NCBI GenBank assembly: GCA_019633985.1
Contig: JAHQWE010000060.1
Coordinates: forward strand, 1 to 41,279
DNA length: 41,279 bases
Direction of reading: 5' to 3'
Source: Acidiferrobacterales bacterium
GTDB taxonomy: Bacteria; Pseudomonadota; Gammaproteobacteria; Arenicellales; Poriferihabitantaceae
Made by a program: the position numbers and the translations under genes. The notes beneath the pieces are model-generated. The model ran no database searches, was not told the DNA's origin, and saw only the letters and a list, made by a program, of their open reading frames with translations. The stretch's first letter is position 1; every line of letters begins with the position of its first letter. Of the stretch, positions 8,871-17,236 are shown piece by piece.

Positions 8871-10118
8871 CTAATTCTGCTGATCCTGCGCAAATAATAT
8901 TCGATCTTCTATGTCCAACTGGTTTAGCAGGTGATAAATCACCACCATCAAAAACGCGAAGGTCGTTCCCACTCTCACATTCATTAGCGGCGCTTCCGTC
9001 AAACCACAAATTAGAATGACCAGCACACAGCTGGCGCCCGCTAGAGCCAGACTCCTCCTTTTCGGATTTTTTATTTGACGATACTGGCGACAAAAATATC
9101 TAAGCGGAATCAGATAAAGCAGTAGAACTGCCAGAACGCCAAACACCCCCCGCTTAGCCATAGCGTTCAAAATCTCATTGTGCGAAGAACTACGGCCATC
9201 GTTTCCAAGAGAATGACTTTGTGGATAGTTCTTCACATATTCTTCCATCAGCTCTGATCGCTTTTGATAGCTCACTCCAAATAAAGGTCCTTCACGAAAA
9301 CAGAGCATGGCGATTCTCCAGAAATCAAGTCGGTAGCCCATTGAGCTCGCATGATTGCCATTTTCATAGTAGGTCTGAATCTCATGGATCGTGAGATTAA
9401 TCCGTTGTTTTACAGAGGGCATTGAAACGACGGTGGCAATCACAAGTACTGTACCGATCGATGCAGTGAGAACTTTCTTCCACCTAGAAATATTCAATGA
9501 CATAAAGTGGATAAAGAAAATAAGTAAAATTGCCGGCCAAATCCCACGGCTCCCTGTTTTAATCGTCACTATGAGCAAACATAATATGCCGAGAATGCCG
9601 AACGAACGCCAAAAGGTGCTAGCAAAATCTACTCGCAACTGCACGACAGATAAACTCAATAGCAATACTCCGATGTACGCGGAGCCAAGAAAACCCGCGC
9701 CCCAATCCACCCGTAACAGGTGAAGCTGCCCGAGGTTAAGAGCGATCGCCAACATGCCACTTGCACTTGCTGCGCGCAAGAACCAAAACATATCCAACCT
9801 CACTCGAGTCAATGCGAGCAGCGTGATGATCGCCAGCAGGTAGCGTGCTCCGCCTGCAAGGGCTTCCCCGGTCCCGCTGGACAAAAATAACGGTACCGAA
9901 ACACATATTGGAAGGACAAAAGCCAGCACCCACCTGCTAGAGACCGGTGCAACGATATTGCGCTCTGGGATCTGCACCAAGAATAAAGGCAATGACAGTA
10001 GAAACAACATGGCCGCAACAGGTTGACCGCCATCATCGGCAACCAATGCGGTGAGAACTAATGCGCAGGGGAGTAGAGGAAACAGCTTGTCACTGAGAGC
10101 GTGGTACTTTTTTAACAC
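8871..10118 (-). CDS. O-antigen ligase/polymerase-like membrane protein (Wzy_C/WaaL superfamily)
   Basis: A 415-residue polytopic inner-membrane protein with about ten or more hydrophobic helices and one large periplasmic loop (about residues 240-320). That loop carries the superfamily pattern: YRLDFWRIA, then GPLFGVS, then SSHNEILNAMAKRGVFG entering a membrane helix. WaaL-type ligases move lipid-linked glycans onto the lipid A core; Wzy-type proteins of the same superfamily polymerise repeat units, and the two are hard to separate by sequence. The location beside two glycosyltransferases, an HtrB-type acyltransferase and MsbA favours a role in LPS or lipooligosaccharide assembly. The start is a GTG at 10118, with a weak ribosome site. 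The gene is divergent from the first glycosyltransferase. Confidence 0.8.
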   Translation of the reverse strand: MLKKYHALSDKLFPLLPCALVLTALVADDGGQPVAAMLFLLSLPLFLVQIPERNIVAPVSSRWVLAFVLPICVSVPLFLSSGTGEALAGGARYLLAIITLLALTRVRLDMFWFLRAASASGMLAIALNLGQLHLLRVDWGAGFLGSAYIGVLLLSLSVVQLRVDFASTFWRSFGILGILCLLIVTIKTGSRGIWPAILLIFFIHFMSLNISRWKKVLTASIGTVLVIATVVSMPSVKQRINLTIHEIQTYYENGNHASSMGYRLDFWRIAMLCFREGPLFGVSYQKRSELMEEYVKNYPQSHSLGNDGRSSSHNEILNAMAKRGVFGVLAVLLLYLIPLRYFCRQYRQIKNPKRRSLALAGASCVLVILICGLTEAPLMNVRVGTTFAFLMVVIYHLLNQLDIEDRILFAQDQQN

Positions 10119-10325
10119 GAAGTCACTCGAATATTGTTACTTAAACTATTGTTATTATGTGATTAAAATATTCTTTTCATCGAACTTAATGACTAGTGGA
10201 AAAGCAAAAATTGGTATGCTGTATATCACTCTGTGACACGAATAAGAGTCTGAATTGAAGAACCATCCTCGCGATAACAACGTTCTTACTATCGCCTGCA
10301 TATTATAATCCCTGCTGGTATCCAA

Positions 10326-11159
10326 ATGGGTACCAAGGTGATACACATCTCAATGCTTCACCCACATAACTCTGATTCTCCTTTCGGTATGCTTTCCGTC
10401 ATCATCATTACTAAAAACGAATCTCGCAATATCAGGCGCTGTCTGGAATCCGTTTCATGGGCGGATGAGATTATTGTTGTTGATTCGGTAAGCGAAGACG
10501 ATACACTTTCAATCTGCCGGCAATTTGACTGCCGAATAGAGGGCTCGGATTGGTCTGGTTTCGGGCCCCAAAAAAATAAAGCACTCAAGCTGGCGACTAG
10601 TGAATGGGTTTTATCCATTGACGCAGATGAAGAAGTATCCCCAGCGCTGCGACGAGAAATTGAAGCAGTAATTAACGATAATGATTCAAATACAGCGTGG
10701 AGGATTCGCCGAAAATCAAGCTACTGCGGAAAAGTACTGAACTATAGTGGATGGAATCCAGATTTTGTCTTACGTTTGTTTAAACGCCGTGCTGGCAGAT
10801 TTAGTGATGATCTCGTGCACGAGCGGGTGCTCATTGACCAGGAAAATACGCTGATATCTCAGCTGGACGCGCCCCTGTTTCACTACCCGATGCCGGGATT
10901 TGAGCAAGCAATTGAAAAGATGAATCTCTACTCCACACTCTCAGCCCAAGACAAATTCCGTAAGGGAGAAAAGTCGTCTCTGCTCAAGGCAGTAAGCCGA
11001 GGTTGTTGGACATTCTTTCGTGTGTTCGTACTCTACCGTGGATTTCTCGATGGTCGGCATGGTTTTATGCTGGCGATATCTAATGCCGGCGGAACCTACT
11101 ACAAATACGTTAAACTCGCGCACCTCCATGATTCTGCGAACAAAAATGACGCAATCTGA
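10326..11159 (+). CDS. glycosyltransferase family 2, WaaE/LgtF-like
   Basis: A GT-A fold transferase of up to 277 residues, probably adding a sugar to the LPS inner core at the cytoplasmic face of the inner membrane. The GT2 start motif LSVIIITKNESRNIRRCLESV begins near residue 23, followed by a nucleotide-binding VVDSVSEDDT and the metal-binding SIDADEE (the DXD element). The GSDWSGFGPQKNKAL stretch and the C-terminal RGFLDGRHGFMLA are typical of the WaaE/LgtF/KdtX-like glucosyltransferase group. The start is uncertain: ATG codons at 10326, 10353 and 10389 are in frame. The 10353 codon has AAGGTGAT about 10 nt upstream, and 10389 sits flush with the domain. The stop overlaps the next glycosyltransferase gene by 14 nt. 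Confidence 0.85.
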   Translation: MGTKVIHISMLHPHNSDSPFGMLSVIIITKNESRNIRRCLESVSWADEIIVVDSVSEDDTLSICRQFDCRIEGSDWSGFGPQKNKALKLATSEWVLSIDADEEVSPALRREIEAVINDNDSNTAWRIRRKSSYCGKVLNYSGWNPDFVLRLFKRRAGRFSDDLVHERVLIDQENTLISQLDAPLFHYPMPGFEQAIEKMNLYSTLSAQDKFRKGEKSSLLKAVSRGCWTFFRVFVLYRGFLDGRHGFMLAISNAGGTYYKYVKLAHLHDSANKNDAI

Positions 11160-11967
11160 ACCAACCAGCGTCTCTCTGGTACTTACTACTTACAATTGGC
11201 CAGAAGCCTTAGCCGCGGTACTGGACAGCATTCAACAACAGCAAATGCTGCCCATGGAGGTGTTGATCGCAGACGATGGATCTACCGAGCGCACCCGTGA
11301 ATGCATTGATCGGTATCGTATGAATTTTCCTTGCCCCTTGATTCACGTATGGCACGAAGACCATGGCTATCAGGCTGCGAAAATCAGGAATAAAACCGTT
11401 CTGCAAGCCAACGGAGACTACCTCATATTTTTGGACTCAGATTGCCTGCTACGCCCCGACTTCGTGGCACAACATGTTGAATTATCCAGGCCCAGACACT
11501 TTGTCGCCGGAAACAGAGTTCTGCTTTCAGAGAGCTTTACCAAAGAAGTACTGGAACAGGGTCTGATGGTCACCAATCAACCCCCTTTTTCATTTTCAAC
11601 CAGCCAGGTGAATCGCAGATGGTCTTTATTTAATATGCCAATGGGGCCGTTTCGGCATACCCGTCCTGGAACCTGGAAAGGAGTCAAAGCCTGTAACATG
11701 TCCATGTTCCGCCAGGATTTTCTGGAAGCCAACGGGTTTGAGGAAAATTTTGAGGGATGGGGTTATGAAGATTCAGACTTAATCGTCCGACTGCTTCATG
11801 CAGGCTTAAAGCGCATTAGTGGGCGTTTTGCCACTACCGTGATTCATTTGTGGCATAGCTCCAACAAAAGCTTGCTCGAGGAAGGCAACTGGAACCGGTT
11901 GCAAGAAACAATCAATAGTAATCGCAGTAAAGCACAGCTTGGAATAGAACAGCACCCGCGAAGTTAA
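11146..11967 (+). CDS. glycosyltransferase family 2 with Glyco_transf_7C-like C-terminus
   Basis: A 273-residue glycosyltransferase, presumably for the LPS core. The N-terminal GT-A part starts with SVSLVLTTYNWPEAL and carries ADDGST and a DSD element (FLDSDCLL) for UDP-sugar and metal binding. The C-terminal part has the galactosyltransferase-type motif of Glyco_transf_7C: KACNMSMFRQDF, then GWGYEDSDLIVRLL and a closing HLWH. I chose the ATG at 11146, because the longer frame upstream only shadows the previous gene and the family begins at the SVSLVLTT strand. It overlaps the preceding glycosyltransferase by 14 nt, so the two are translationally linked. Acceptor and donor sugars are unknown. 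Confidence 0.85.
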   Translation: MTQSEPTSVSLVLTTYNWPEALAAVLDSIQQQQMLPMEVLIADDGSTERTRECIDRYRMNFPCPLIHVWHEDHGYQAAKIRNKTVLQANGDYLIFLDSDCLLRPDFVAQHVELSRPRHFVAGNRVLLSESFTKEVLEQGLMVTNQPPFSFSTSQVNRRWSLFNMPMGPFRHTRPGTWKGVKACNMSMFRQDFLEANGFEENFEGWGYEDSDLIVRLLHAGLKRISGRFATTVIHLWHSSNKSLLEEGNWNRLQETINSNRSKAQLGIEQHPRS

Positions 11968-12070
11968 CAAGTGTATGAGGTTTGACGAATCTCGAGCACC
12001 TCGGTCAGCAATACCGCGGCGAGAAAAGAGAACTGATCATGCAATGTTTACCCTGTTCACCTGATCCCAA

Positions 12071-12991
12071 TTATTGATAAAGAGCCGATTTCTCAAGCCC
12101 CGGCTGACTCTTGAATCTGCGGTGAAACCAGTAGTACTGGGTCGGCGCTAATTTGACTCCCTGCTCAATAAGGTTGTTTATCATACTTGCATTCTCGACT
12201 TCGTCCTCGACCGGAAACTCTGGCGCTATCGGCAAGAATTCAAGTACGTATCCCGAATCATCGGGTTTACGATAACTCGCCAGCATCACAATCGGTGCCT
12301 TCGTCAATTTGGCTAATTTTGCCGTCGCCGTCAATGTTGCAGCGGGATGCCCAAAGAATGGCGCAAATACCGAATTCTCAATGCCCATGTCTTGATCTGG
12401 CGAGTACCAGACCATTTCCTTCTTCATGATTTTCCGTGCAGCTTCGCGCATGGCGGTGTGGGGAATCAACCCCTTCAACTGAGATTCGCGACCACGAATC
12501 ATCACTCGATTCAACAGCCAGTTATTTTGCAAGCGATAAATGGCATAACAAGGATAGAAGTTGCCCATAAGTGCGCCACTAATATCAATGGTGGAGAAAT
12601 GCGCGCCAAGTAGAATCACTCCTCGATCTAATTCAATTGCTTTGTCCAGGTGGGACTGCCCGCGTAATTCAGTTATTTTTTTTAGTTGTTCGGGGCGATC
12701 CCACCACCCCATCGCAGATTCAATAATACTTGCACCAAAGCTCATAAAGACTTGCTTAACCATCTCTTCTCGCTCTTCATCGGAGAGTGATGGGTAGCAG
12801 ATACCGAGATTGACACGTGTGATATGTGTTCTAGAGTTAGGGATCTTGTACAGCAACCAACCTATGCCCTGCCCAAAACCAATCTTGACCTTTAAGGGCA
12901 GCAAGTTCACCAGCCACAAAAATGCCAGGAGCACGGCCGTTGCAATCAGCAAAAACAACTGACGTATAGGTTGAAAAGGTTTACCTGACAA
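12071..12991 (-). CDS. HtrB/LpxL-family lipid A acyltransferase
   Basis: A 306-residue membrane-anchored acyltransferase of the HtrB/LpxL/LpxM superfamily, which adds secondary acyl chains to Kdo2-lipid A using acyl-ACP. One N-terminal membrane helix (about residues 11-31) is followed by the catalytic domain with the H-x4-D motif His131-Asp136 (GAHFSTID). Downstream are RGRESQ, a substrate-site YSPDQDMG block and YYWFHRRFK near the C-terminus, all family hallmarks. Which acyl chain or position is used cannot be told. The start is a TTG at 12991: an in-frame TGA lies just upstream with no ATG between, so a non-ATG start is forced. It is divergent from msbA, whose product exports lipid A, with 77 bp between them. 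Confidence 0.88.
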   Translation of the reverse strand: MSGKPFQPIRQLFLLIATAVLLAFLWLVNLLPLKVKIGFGQGIGWLLYKIPNSRTHITRVNLGICYPSLSDEEREEMVKQVFMSFGASIIESAMGWWDRPEQLKKITELRGQSHLDKAIELDRGVILLGAHFSTIDISGALMGNFYPCYAIYRLQNNWLLNRVMIRGRESQLKGLIPHTAMREAARKIMKKEMVWYSPDQDMGIENSVFAPFFGHPAATLTATAKLAKLTKAPIVMLASYRKPDDSGYVLEFLPIAPEFPVEDEVENASMINNLIEQGVKLAPTQYYWFHRRFKSQPGLEKSALYQ

Positions 12992-13068
12992 TCTGAAACT
13001 TACTCTTAACGCTTGCGCTCATTATGGCACAATAGCACCCTCTTTCCTCCAGCGATATCGCTCTCTGA

Positions 13069-14853
13069 TTGTCCTTGTCGACCCCTGCTTCACTCACTCA
13101 AGAACCCAGACATATCGAATCGGGCACCCAGGTTTATCTTCGACTCCTGAGCTACATGCGCTCCGATCTCGGATTGTTGCTGGTTGGATTTGCCGGTTTC
13201 CTCATATACGCAGCCTGCGACTCGGCATTCGCCTGGTGGATGAAAGAACTGGTCGATGCGATTGAAGCCGGCCTGTCGGAACAACGGTGGCGACTAGCCG
13301 GCCTAATTGTTGCAATATTCCTGCTTCGGGGAGCTGGTGGCGTGATTGGCGGATACTGCACCGAGTATGTCGCCAGGCGGGTCATCAACCGACTACGTAG
13401 CGAAATGTTCAATCATATTTTGCGGTTGCCGTGTGCGTTCTACGAACAGTATTCATCTGGAAGTGTTCTCGCAAAGCTCATCTTTAACGTTGAGAATGTC
13501 GCCGCTTCTTCGACAAATGCGTTGCGGATCATCGTTCGAGGCGGGCTGACGGTGTTGGGATTGCTGGCCTTTATGTTTTATCTAAACTGGAAGCTCTCCC
13601 TACTATTTATCATTGTGACACCGTTAATGGCGGTAGTTATCGCAATAGTCACACGGCGTTTTCGTCGACTAAGCCAGAATATTCAGGGCGCTATCGGTAA
13701 TGTGGGAGAGCGCGCGGGAGATGTTTTAAAGGGTTATGAAGTCGTTAAAATCTTTGATGGATATTCGCATGAGAATCAGGCCTTTGCGGACGTCGTAGAG
13801 AACGATCGACGGCACAGACTCAAACTGATTTTGACTAGCGACGCCAGTACAACCTTGGTGCAGCTCATTTTTGCGTTCGCGCTTGCGGGATTAATCTTAA
13901 TCGCGATGCAGCCGAATATCCTGCAAACCATGTCAGCGGGAGAATTTGTGTCTTTTGTGACCGCGGCGGGTTTTATTTCCAGACCGGTTTTGCAACTCAC
14001 GCAGGTAAATGCGGTTATTCAGCAGGGTGTTGCCGCGGCGGACAGTATCTTCAGTGTTTTGGACTTACCTGTCGAGAAAGATGCTGGTTCCATCAAGCTG
14101 GAGAAGCCCAAGGGCAAGATTGATTTCCAGCGTATACGTTTTCGCTACCATACCGCTGAGAATTCCGATAACCAGTGGGTTATCAATGGCGTTGATTTCT
14201 CGATTCCCGCGGGCACCACTTGCGCGCTGGTTGGTCGCTCTGGTAGTGGAAAAACCACACTGGCTAGACTGGTTGCACGCTTTCATGATCCGGTCGAAGG
14301 CGAAATTCTTATTGATGGTCATTCCACACAAGACGTTACCATCAGTAGCTTGAGAGACAACATCGCATTGGTAAATCAAAACATCGCGCTGTTCAACGCA
14401 TCCATCGCCGAGAACATCGCCTATGGAGCGATGCGAGACCGAGATCCTGAGCTGGTACTCCGTGCTGCTGAGCATGCGCAAGTCATGGAATTTGCCAGTC
14501 AGCTGCCTGATGGCTTGCAAACGCAGATTGGCGAATCTGGAATCGCATTATCCGGAGGTCAACGCCAGAGAATTGCTATTGCACGAGCGTTTCTCAAGGA
14601 TGCACCGATTCTTATATTGGATGAGGCGACATCTGCCCTGGACAATCACTCTGAACGCCTGATACAAAAAGCGATTGAGGAGCTCATGCAAAATCGCACA
14701 AGCCTGATTATCGCCCACCGGCTTAGTACCGTTGAGCATGCTGACAAAATTATGGTGTTGGATCATGGGAAAATCGTGGAGAGTGGTACCCATCAAAGCT
14801 TACTAGCTGCGCAGGGGTTGTACGCACAAATGTATGAACAAGGCGTGGAGTAA
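13069..14853 (+). CDS. msbA: MsbA-type lipid A export ABC transporter
   Basis: A 594-residue half-transporter with fused membrane and ATPase domains. It flips lipid A-core across the inner membrane as a homodimer. Six membrane helices occupy about residues 25-310, with the MsbA-like CTEYVARRVINRLRSEMFNHIL coupling region split across helices 2-3. The ATPase domain has Walker A GRSGSGKT (about 390), an ABC signature LSGGQRQR (about 494), Walker B ILILDEATSALD (about 515) and the switch His in IIAHRLS. The start must be TTG: the codon before position 13069 is an in-frame TGA and the next ATG is about 30 residues in. A second TTG lies two codons downstream. Its neighbours (HtrB-type acyltransferase, core glycosyltransferases) fit lipid A/LPS biogenesis. 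Confidence 0.92.
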   Translation: MSLSTPASLTQEPRHIESGTQVYLRLLSYMRSDLGLLLVGFAGFLIYAACDSAFAWWMKELVDAIEAGLSEQRWRLAGLIVAIFLLRGAGGVIGGYCTEYVARRVINRLRSEMFNHILRLPCAFYEQYSSGSVLAKLIFNVENVAASSTNALRIIVRGGLTVLGLLAFMFYLNWKLSLLFIIVTPLMAVVIAIVTRRFRRLSQNIQGAIGNVGERAGDVLKGYEVVKIFDGYSHENQAFADVVENDRRHRLKLILTSDASTTLVQLIFAFALAGLILIAMQPNILQTMSAGEFVSFVTAAGFISRPVLQLTQVNAVIQQGVAAADSIFSVLDLPVEKDAGSIKLEKPKGKIDFQRIRFRYHTAENSDNQWVINGVDFSIPAGTTCALVGRSGSGKTTLARLVARFHDPVEGEILIDGHSTQDVTISSLRDNIALVNQNIALFNASIAENIAYGAMRDRDPELVLRAAEHAQVMEFASQLPDGLQTQIGESGIALSGGQRQRIAIARAFLKDAPILILDEATSALDNHSERLIQKAIEELMQNRTSLIIAHRLSTVEHADKIMVLDHGKIVESGTHQSLLAAQGLYAQMYEQGVE

Positions 14854-14869
14854 AAGGCGTGGAGTAAAA
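14842..14869. repeat. 14-bp tandem duplication across the msbA stop codon
   Basis: The unit GGCGTGGAGTAAAA occurs twice in direct succession. The first copy encodes the last residues and TAA of msbA; the second is an untranslated echo containing another TAA. It looks like a recent slippage or duplication event. Confidence 0.85.
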
Positions 14870-14873
14870 GTGA

Positions 14874-14893
14874 ATGAAGCGCAACGGCTTCAT
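14874..14893. terminator. hairpin between convergent msbA and GNAT genes
   Basis: Stem ATGAAGC (14874-14880) pairs with GCTTCAT (14887-14893) around a 6-nt loop, just after msbA and before the convergent acetyltransferase stop. No T-run follows, so this is only a candidate bidirectional terminator. Confidence 0.4.
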
Positions 14894-14910
14894 GAAGATA
14901 CGGCGATAGG

Positions 14911-15396
14911 TTAAGGGGTGCTATTACCAAGCAAAAGCTTGAAACCTTCGTGGGTAGCGTCGAACCCCATAGATTGATAAAACCGAATAGCATCCGGACG
15001 CTGTTTATCCGAGGTGAGTTGTACAATTTCACATCTCCGATCCTGTGCACGCTGGATGGCCCATCGGATAACGTGTTTCCCGAAGCCTTTTCCACGAAAG
15101 TCTATATGTATTCGAACCCCTTCAATTAGACACCGCCAGGAACCGACATGCGTTAGGTAGGGAATAAAGGTTAGTTGCAACATTCCGACCACCTCACCAG
15201 CGTATTCCACAACGATTAGTTCATTATTGATGTCTCTATTGATATGCTGAAAACTGTCGAGATAGCGTTGATCAATCGGCTCGGATACTAGCTCTCTTTT
15301 TGCACCTAATGGATCTTCTGCAAGCATTTCGATCAAGATCAATAAGTCTGACTCTGTGGCGTCACGAAAATTAAGCCCAATCCCTCGACGTTCCAC
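14911..15396 (-). CDS. GNAT-family N-acetyltransferase
   Basis: A 161-residue acetyl-CoA-dependent acyltransferase of the GNAT fold, probably cytoplasmic. The acetyl-CoA pyrophosphate-binding motif A is clear: GVRIHIDFRGKGFGKHVI, with the Arg-x-x-Gly-x-Gly core at about 101-106. It is followed by QLTSDKQRPDAIRFYQSMGF, the usual motif B with its Tyr. The substrate is unknown. I prefer a GTG start at 15396, one base past the stop of the upstream small gene and preceded by a GAGAGAGA stretch. A TTG at 15414 in frame would overlap the small gene by 17 nt. Either way the two genes are translationally coupled. Confidence 0.8.
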   Translation of the reverse strand: MERRGIGLNFRDATESDLLILIEMLAEDPLGAKRELVSEPIDQRYLDSFQHINRDINNELIVVEYAGEVVGMLQLTFIPYLTHVGSWRCLIEGVRIHIDFRGKGFGKHVIRWAIQRAQDRRCEIVQLTSDKQRPDAIRFYQSMGFDATHEGFKLLLGNSTP

Positions 15397-15397
15397 G

Positions 15398-15622
15398 CTA
15401 GTCTCTCTCGACAATAAGATTCACGCCAAGCTGACGTAGAGAATCAATCATCGAGTGAACAATTTCATTATCAGGTGCTTCAATTTCAAAGGGATGACCC
15501 TGTGCGGTTTGCTCAGCGTAATACAACGATTCGTCGGGGGACATACCCGTTCTCTGAAAAACAGCGGAAAGTGATTCATCAGACAACGGCGGCTGATCCT
15601 GACTAATACTGATCCTTACCAT
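15398..15622 (-). CDS. small protein of unknown function upstream of GNAT gene
   Basis: A 74-residue acidic protein that I do not recognise. It starts with a short strand (MVRISIS) and ends with a predicted helix-strand pair (NEIVHSMIDSLRQLGVNLIVERD, split by a likely turn). It has no Cys, membrane segment or signal peptide. The start is the ATG at 15622. Its stop abuts the GNAT gene, which suggests cotranscription and perhaps a shared process. It has no visible ribbon-helix-helix pattern, so an antitoxin role for a TacT-like pair is not supported. Confidence 0.5.
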   Translation of the reverse strand: MVRISISQDQPPLSDESLSAVFQRTGMSPDESLYYAEQTAQGHPFEIEAPDNEIVHSMIDSLRQLGVNLIVERD

Positions 15623-15670
15623 GGGAGTTGAGTTCTTTGCTCTAATGACATGAAGGGTGAAGAAAAGGCA

Positions 15671-16092
15671 CTATTGTTGAGGAGCCAAAGGGCTCTTGCG
15701 GCCAGCCACATATTGCGGTAACTCATCTCCAATCTGAACCTAATTTGCTTTTGAGCCGACAAAAATATACGAATTTGGAGAAACGGGCCACTTATCATCC
15801 AGCGTTGCCAGCGCCATTTCCACAACGTCACCCTCAATTTTGTAACTAATAAATTCTAGTGTACAGCCGCATACACGACAAAGCCTTCGGCTCGAGCCAT
15901 TTTTTGCGCGGCATAGCTTGGGTTTCTCTTCTCCGCGGGCCATCGAAAAGAATGAACGGCCACAGCGGCATAGGTACCACATGATGCACCGGTAGATTTT
16001 CAACAGATGGAATAATCACAATTCACCACATCCGGTAAAAACTCTCGAACTTCAAAGCACACCGAATTGCCTAAACAAACTCCCTTGAACAC
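15671..16092 (-). pseudogene. decayed GFA-family (glutathione-dependent formaldehyde-activating enzyme-like) gene
   Basis: Reading all three minus-strand frames reconstructs a complete GFA-like protein broken in several places. From a GTG at 16092 the frame gives GVCLGNSVCFEV and VVNCDYSIC, matching the family's CLCGAV and CHCxxC zinc motifs but with two Cys lost. It hits TGA at 16000-16002 where the family has Arg, then resumes as KSTGASCGTYAAVAV. A one-base loss near 15940 shifts the frame to RGEEKPKL and NGSSRRLCRVCGCTLEF, then ATLDDKWP and IFVGSKAN. A TAG at 15740-15742 sits where the family has Trp, followed in frame by VQIGDELPQYVAG to the final stop at 15671. Two nonsense codons, one frameshift and missing Zn ligands make a functional product very unlikely. 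Confidence 0.8.
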
Positions 16093-16114
16093 CTGCTTCT
16101 CTCTCTTTTCCACA

Positions 16115-17206
16115 CTAAACCACAGCTTCTCTGGATAAAACTATTCTGTTTCCCTGCGCCGCAGATTCGAAAACTGCCAGAGTCGCAGCGACCGTCGCCA
16201 TCGCATCCTCTGCATCGATACAGGGTTCCTCAACTCCTCGAATGATATTCGCAAAATGTTCTATCTGACGTATATATGCGTCCTGCCACGTTGATTGAAC
16301 TCGCCGACGATCAATTTGATAGCGCCAGTCGGGCGGAGTGCCATGATGCTTCCAAAGCGTCAGATTGGGGAAGTCCAGCGCACCCATTGTTCCCATTATT
16401 CTCCAAGCATTCTGTGAAGTAGGAGGAAATGCGGCATTCTCTCCGGTAGCCAATTCCCAGCTCCATGGAGAGGGGGTCTGATCAGATAACAAAAAGGTAC
16501 CCAAAGCGCCATTTTCAAACCGCATTATCATTGCGGCGGCATCCTCTTTTTCAAAACCCTGAACTGAATGAGCGGTCTCCGCTGAAATGCTATGGATATC
16601 CCCGCAGATGTAACGCAGCAAATCGATTTCATGAACCAGATTCGTCAGTATGGGGCCTGCTCGCCATTGTTTTCGCCAATCAGGATCGTAGTAACTGTCG
16701 TGCTTCCTCATATTCCACTGGCCGGTGACGCAAACCAGTTGGCCTATCTCCCCCTGCTGCACTATCTCTCTAGCGCGCGTGGTTAATTCGTAATAGCGGC
16801 GTTGATGACCAACTAAAACATGACACTGATTCTCTCGCGCCACATCGATGATCTGCTTCGCTTCCTCCAGGGTACCTACCATAGGTTTTTCCACCAACAC
16901 ATGTCGTCCAGCGAGGAGAGATTCAATGGTGGCTGAGGCGTGGTGTTCGGTGGGTGTAGCAACAATCATTCCATCCAGTTGAAGAGAGTGAATCATTGAT
17001 TTTGCGGTGGAATAAAACGGTATCGAGTATCGTTCAGCGACTTCTTCCGCGGTAGCGGAAATATCTGCAACTCCCGCCACGGTAATATCCGGACGCGCCT
17101 CAATAGCACGGAGATGACGTTGACCTATGACCCCAGCGCCGATTAAACCGAGCCTTATTGGCGACATGTACGCATTGATTTTTTTTCCATCCTGAATTTT
17201 ACCCAT
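16115..17206 (-). CDS. Gfo/Idh/MocA-family oxidoreductase
   Basis: An NAD(P)-dependent dehydrogenase of up to 363 residues, usually acting on sugars, inositols or related polyols. The N-terminal Rossmann domain shows GLIGAGVIGQRH (residues 20-31) and the family's Lys-containing EKP motif (Glu106-Lys107-Pro108). The C-terminal alpha/beta domain follows from about residue 130, with a TNLVHEIDLLRY element where the catalytic His/Asp pair is usually found. The substrate cannot be inferred. The start may be the ATG at 17206 or Met14 (17167), which begins MSPIRLG right before the Rossmann strand; neither has a strong ribosome site. It lies 30 bp downstream of the SRPBCC gene on the same strand. Confidence 0.85.
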   Translation of the reverse strand: MGKIQDGKKINAYMSPIRLGLIGAGVIGQRHLRAIEARPDITVAGVADISATAEEVAERYSIPFYSTAKSMIHSLQLDGMIVATPTEHHASATIESLLAGRHVLVEKPMVGTLEEAKQIIDVARENQCHVLVGHQRRYYELTTRAREIVQQGEIGQLVCVTGQWNMRKHDSYYDPDWRKQWRAGPILTNLVHEIDLLRYICGDIHSISAETAHSVQGFEKEDAAAMIMRFENGALGTFLLSDQTPSPWSWELATGENAAFPPTSQNAWRIMGTMGALDFPNLTLWKHHGTPPDWRYQIDRRRVQSTWQDAYIRQIEHFANIIRGVEEPCIDAEDAMATVAATLAVFESAAQGNRIVLSREAVV

Positions 17207-17236
17207 AGTAAACCCACGGGAACACTTCGGATTAAC

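Noticed and set aside
14911-15622. GNAT toxin with small antitoxin (TacT-type pair)
   Set aside because: The small protein shows no ribbon-helix-helix pattern, and the acetyltransferase has the motifs of ordinary metabolic GNAT enzymes.
15740-16003. Stand-alone 87-residue Cys-rich protein
   Set aside because: It is the middle frame of the broken GFA gene; flanking pieces continue in other frames or past a stop codon.
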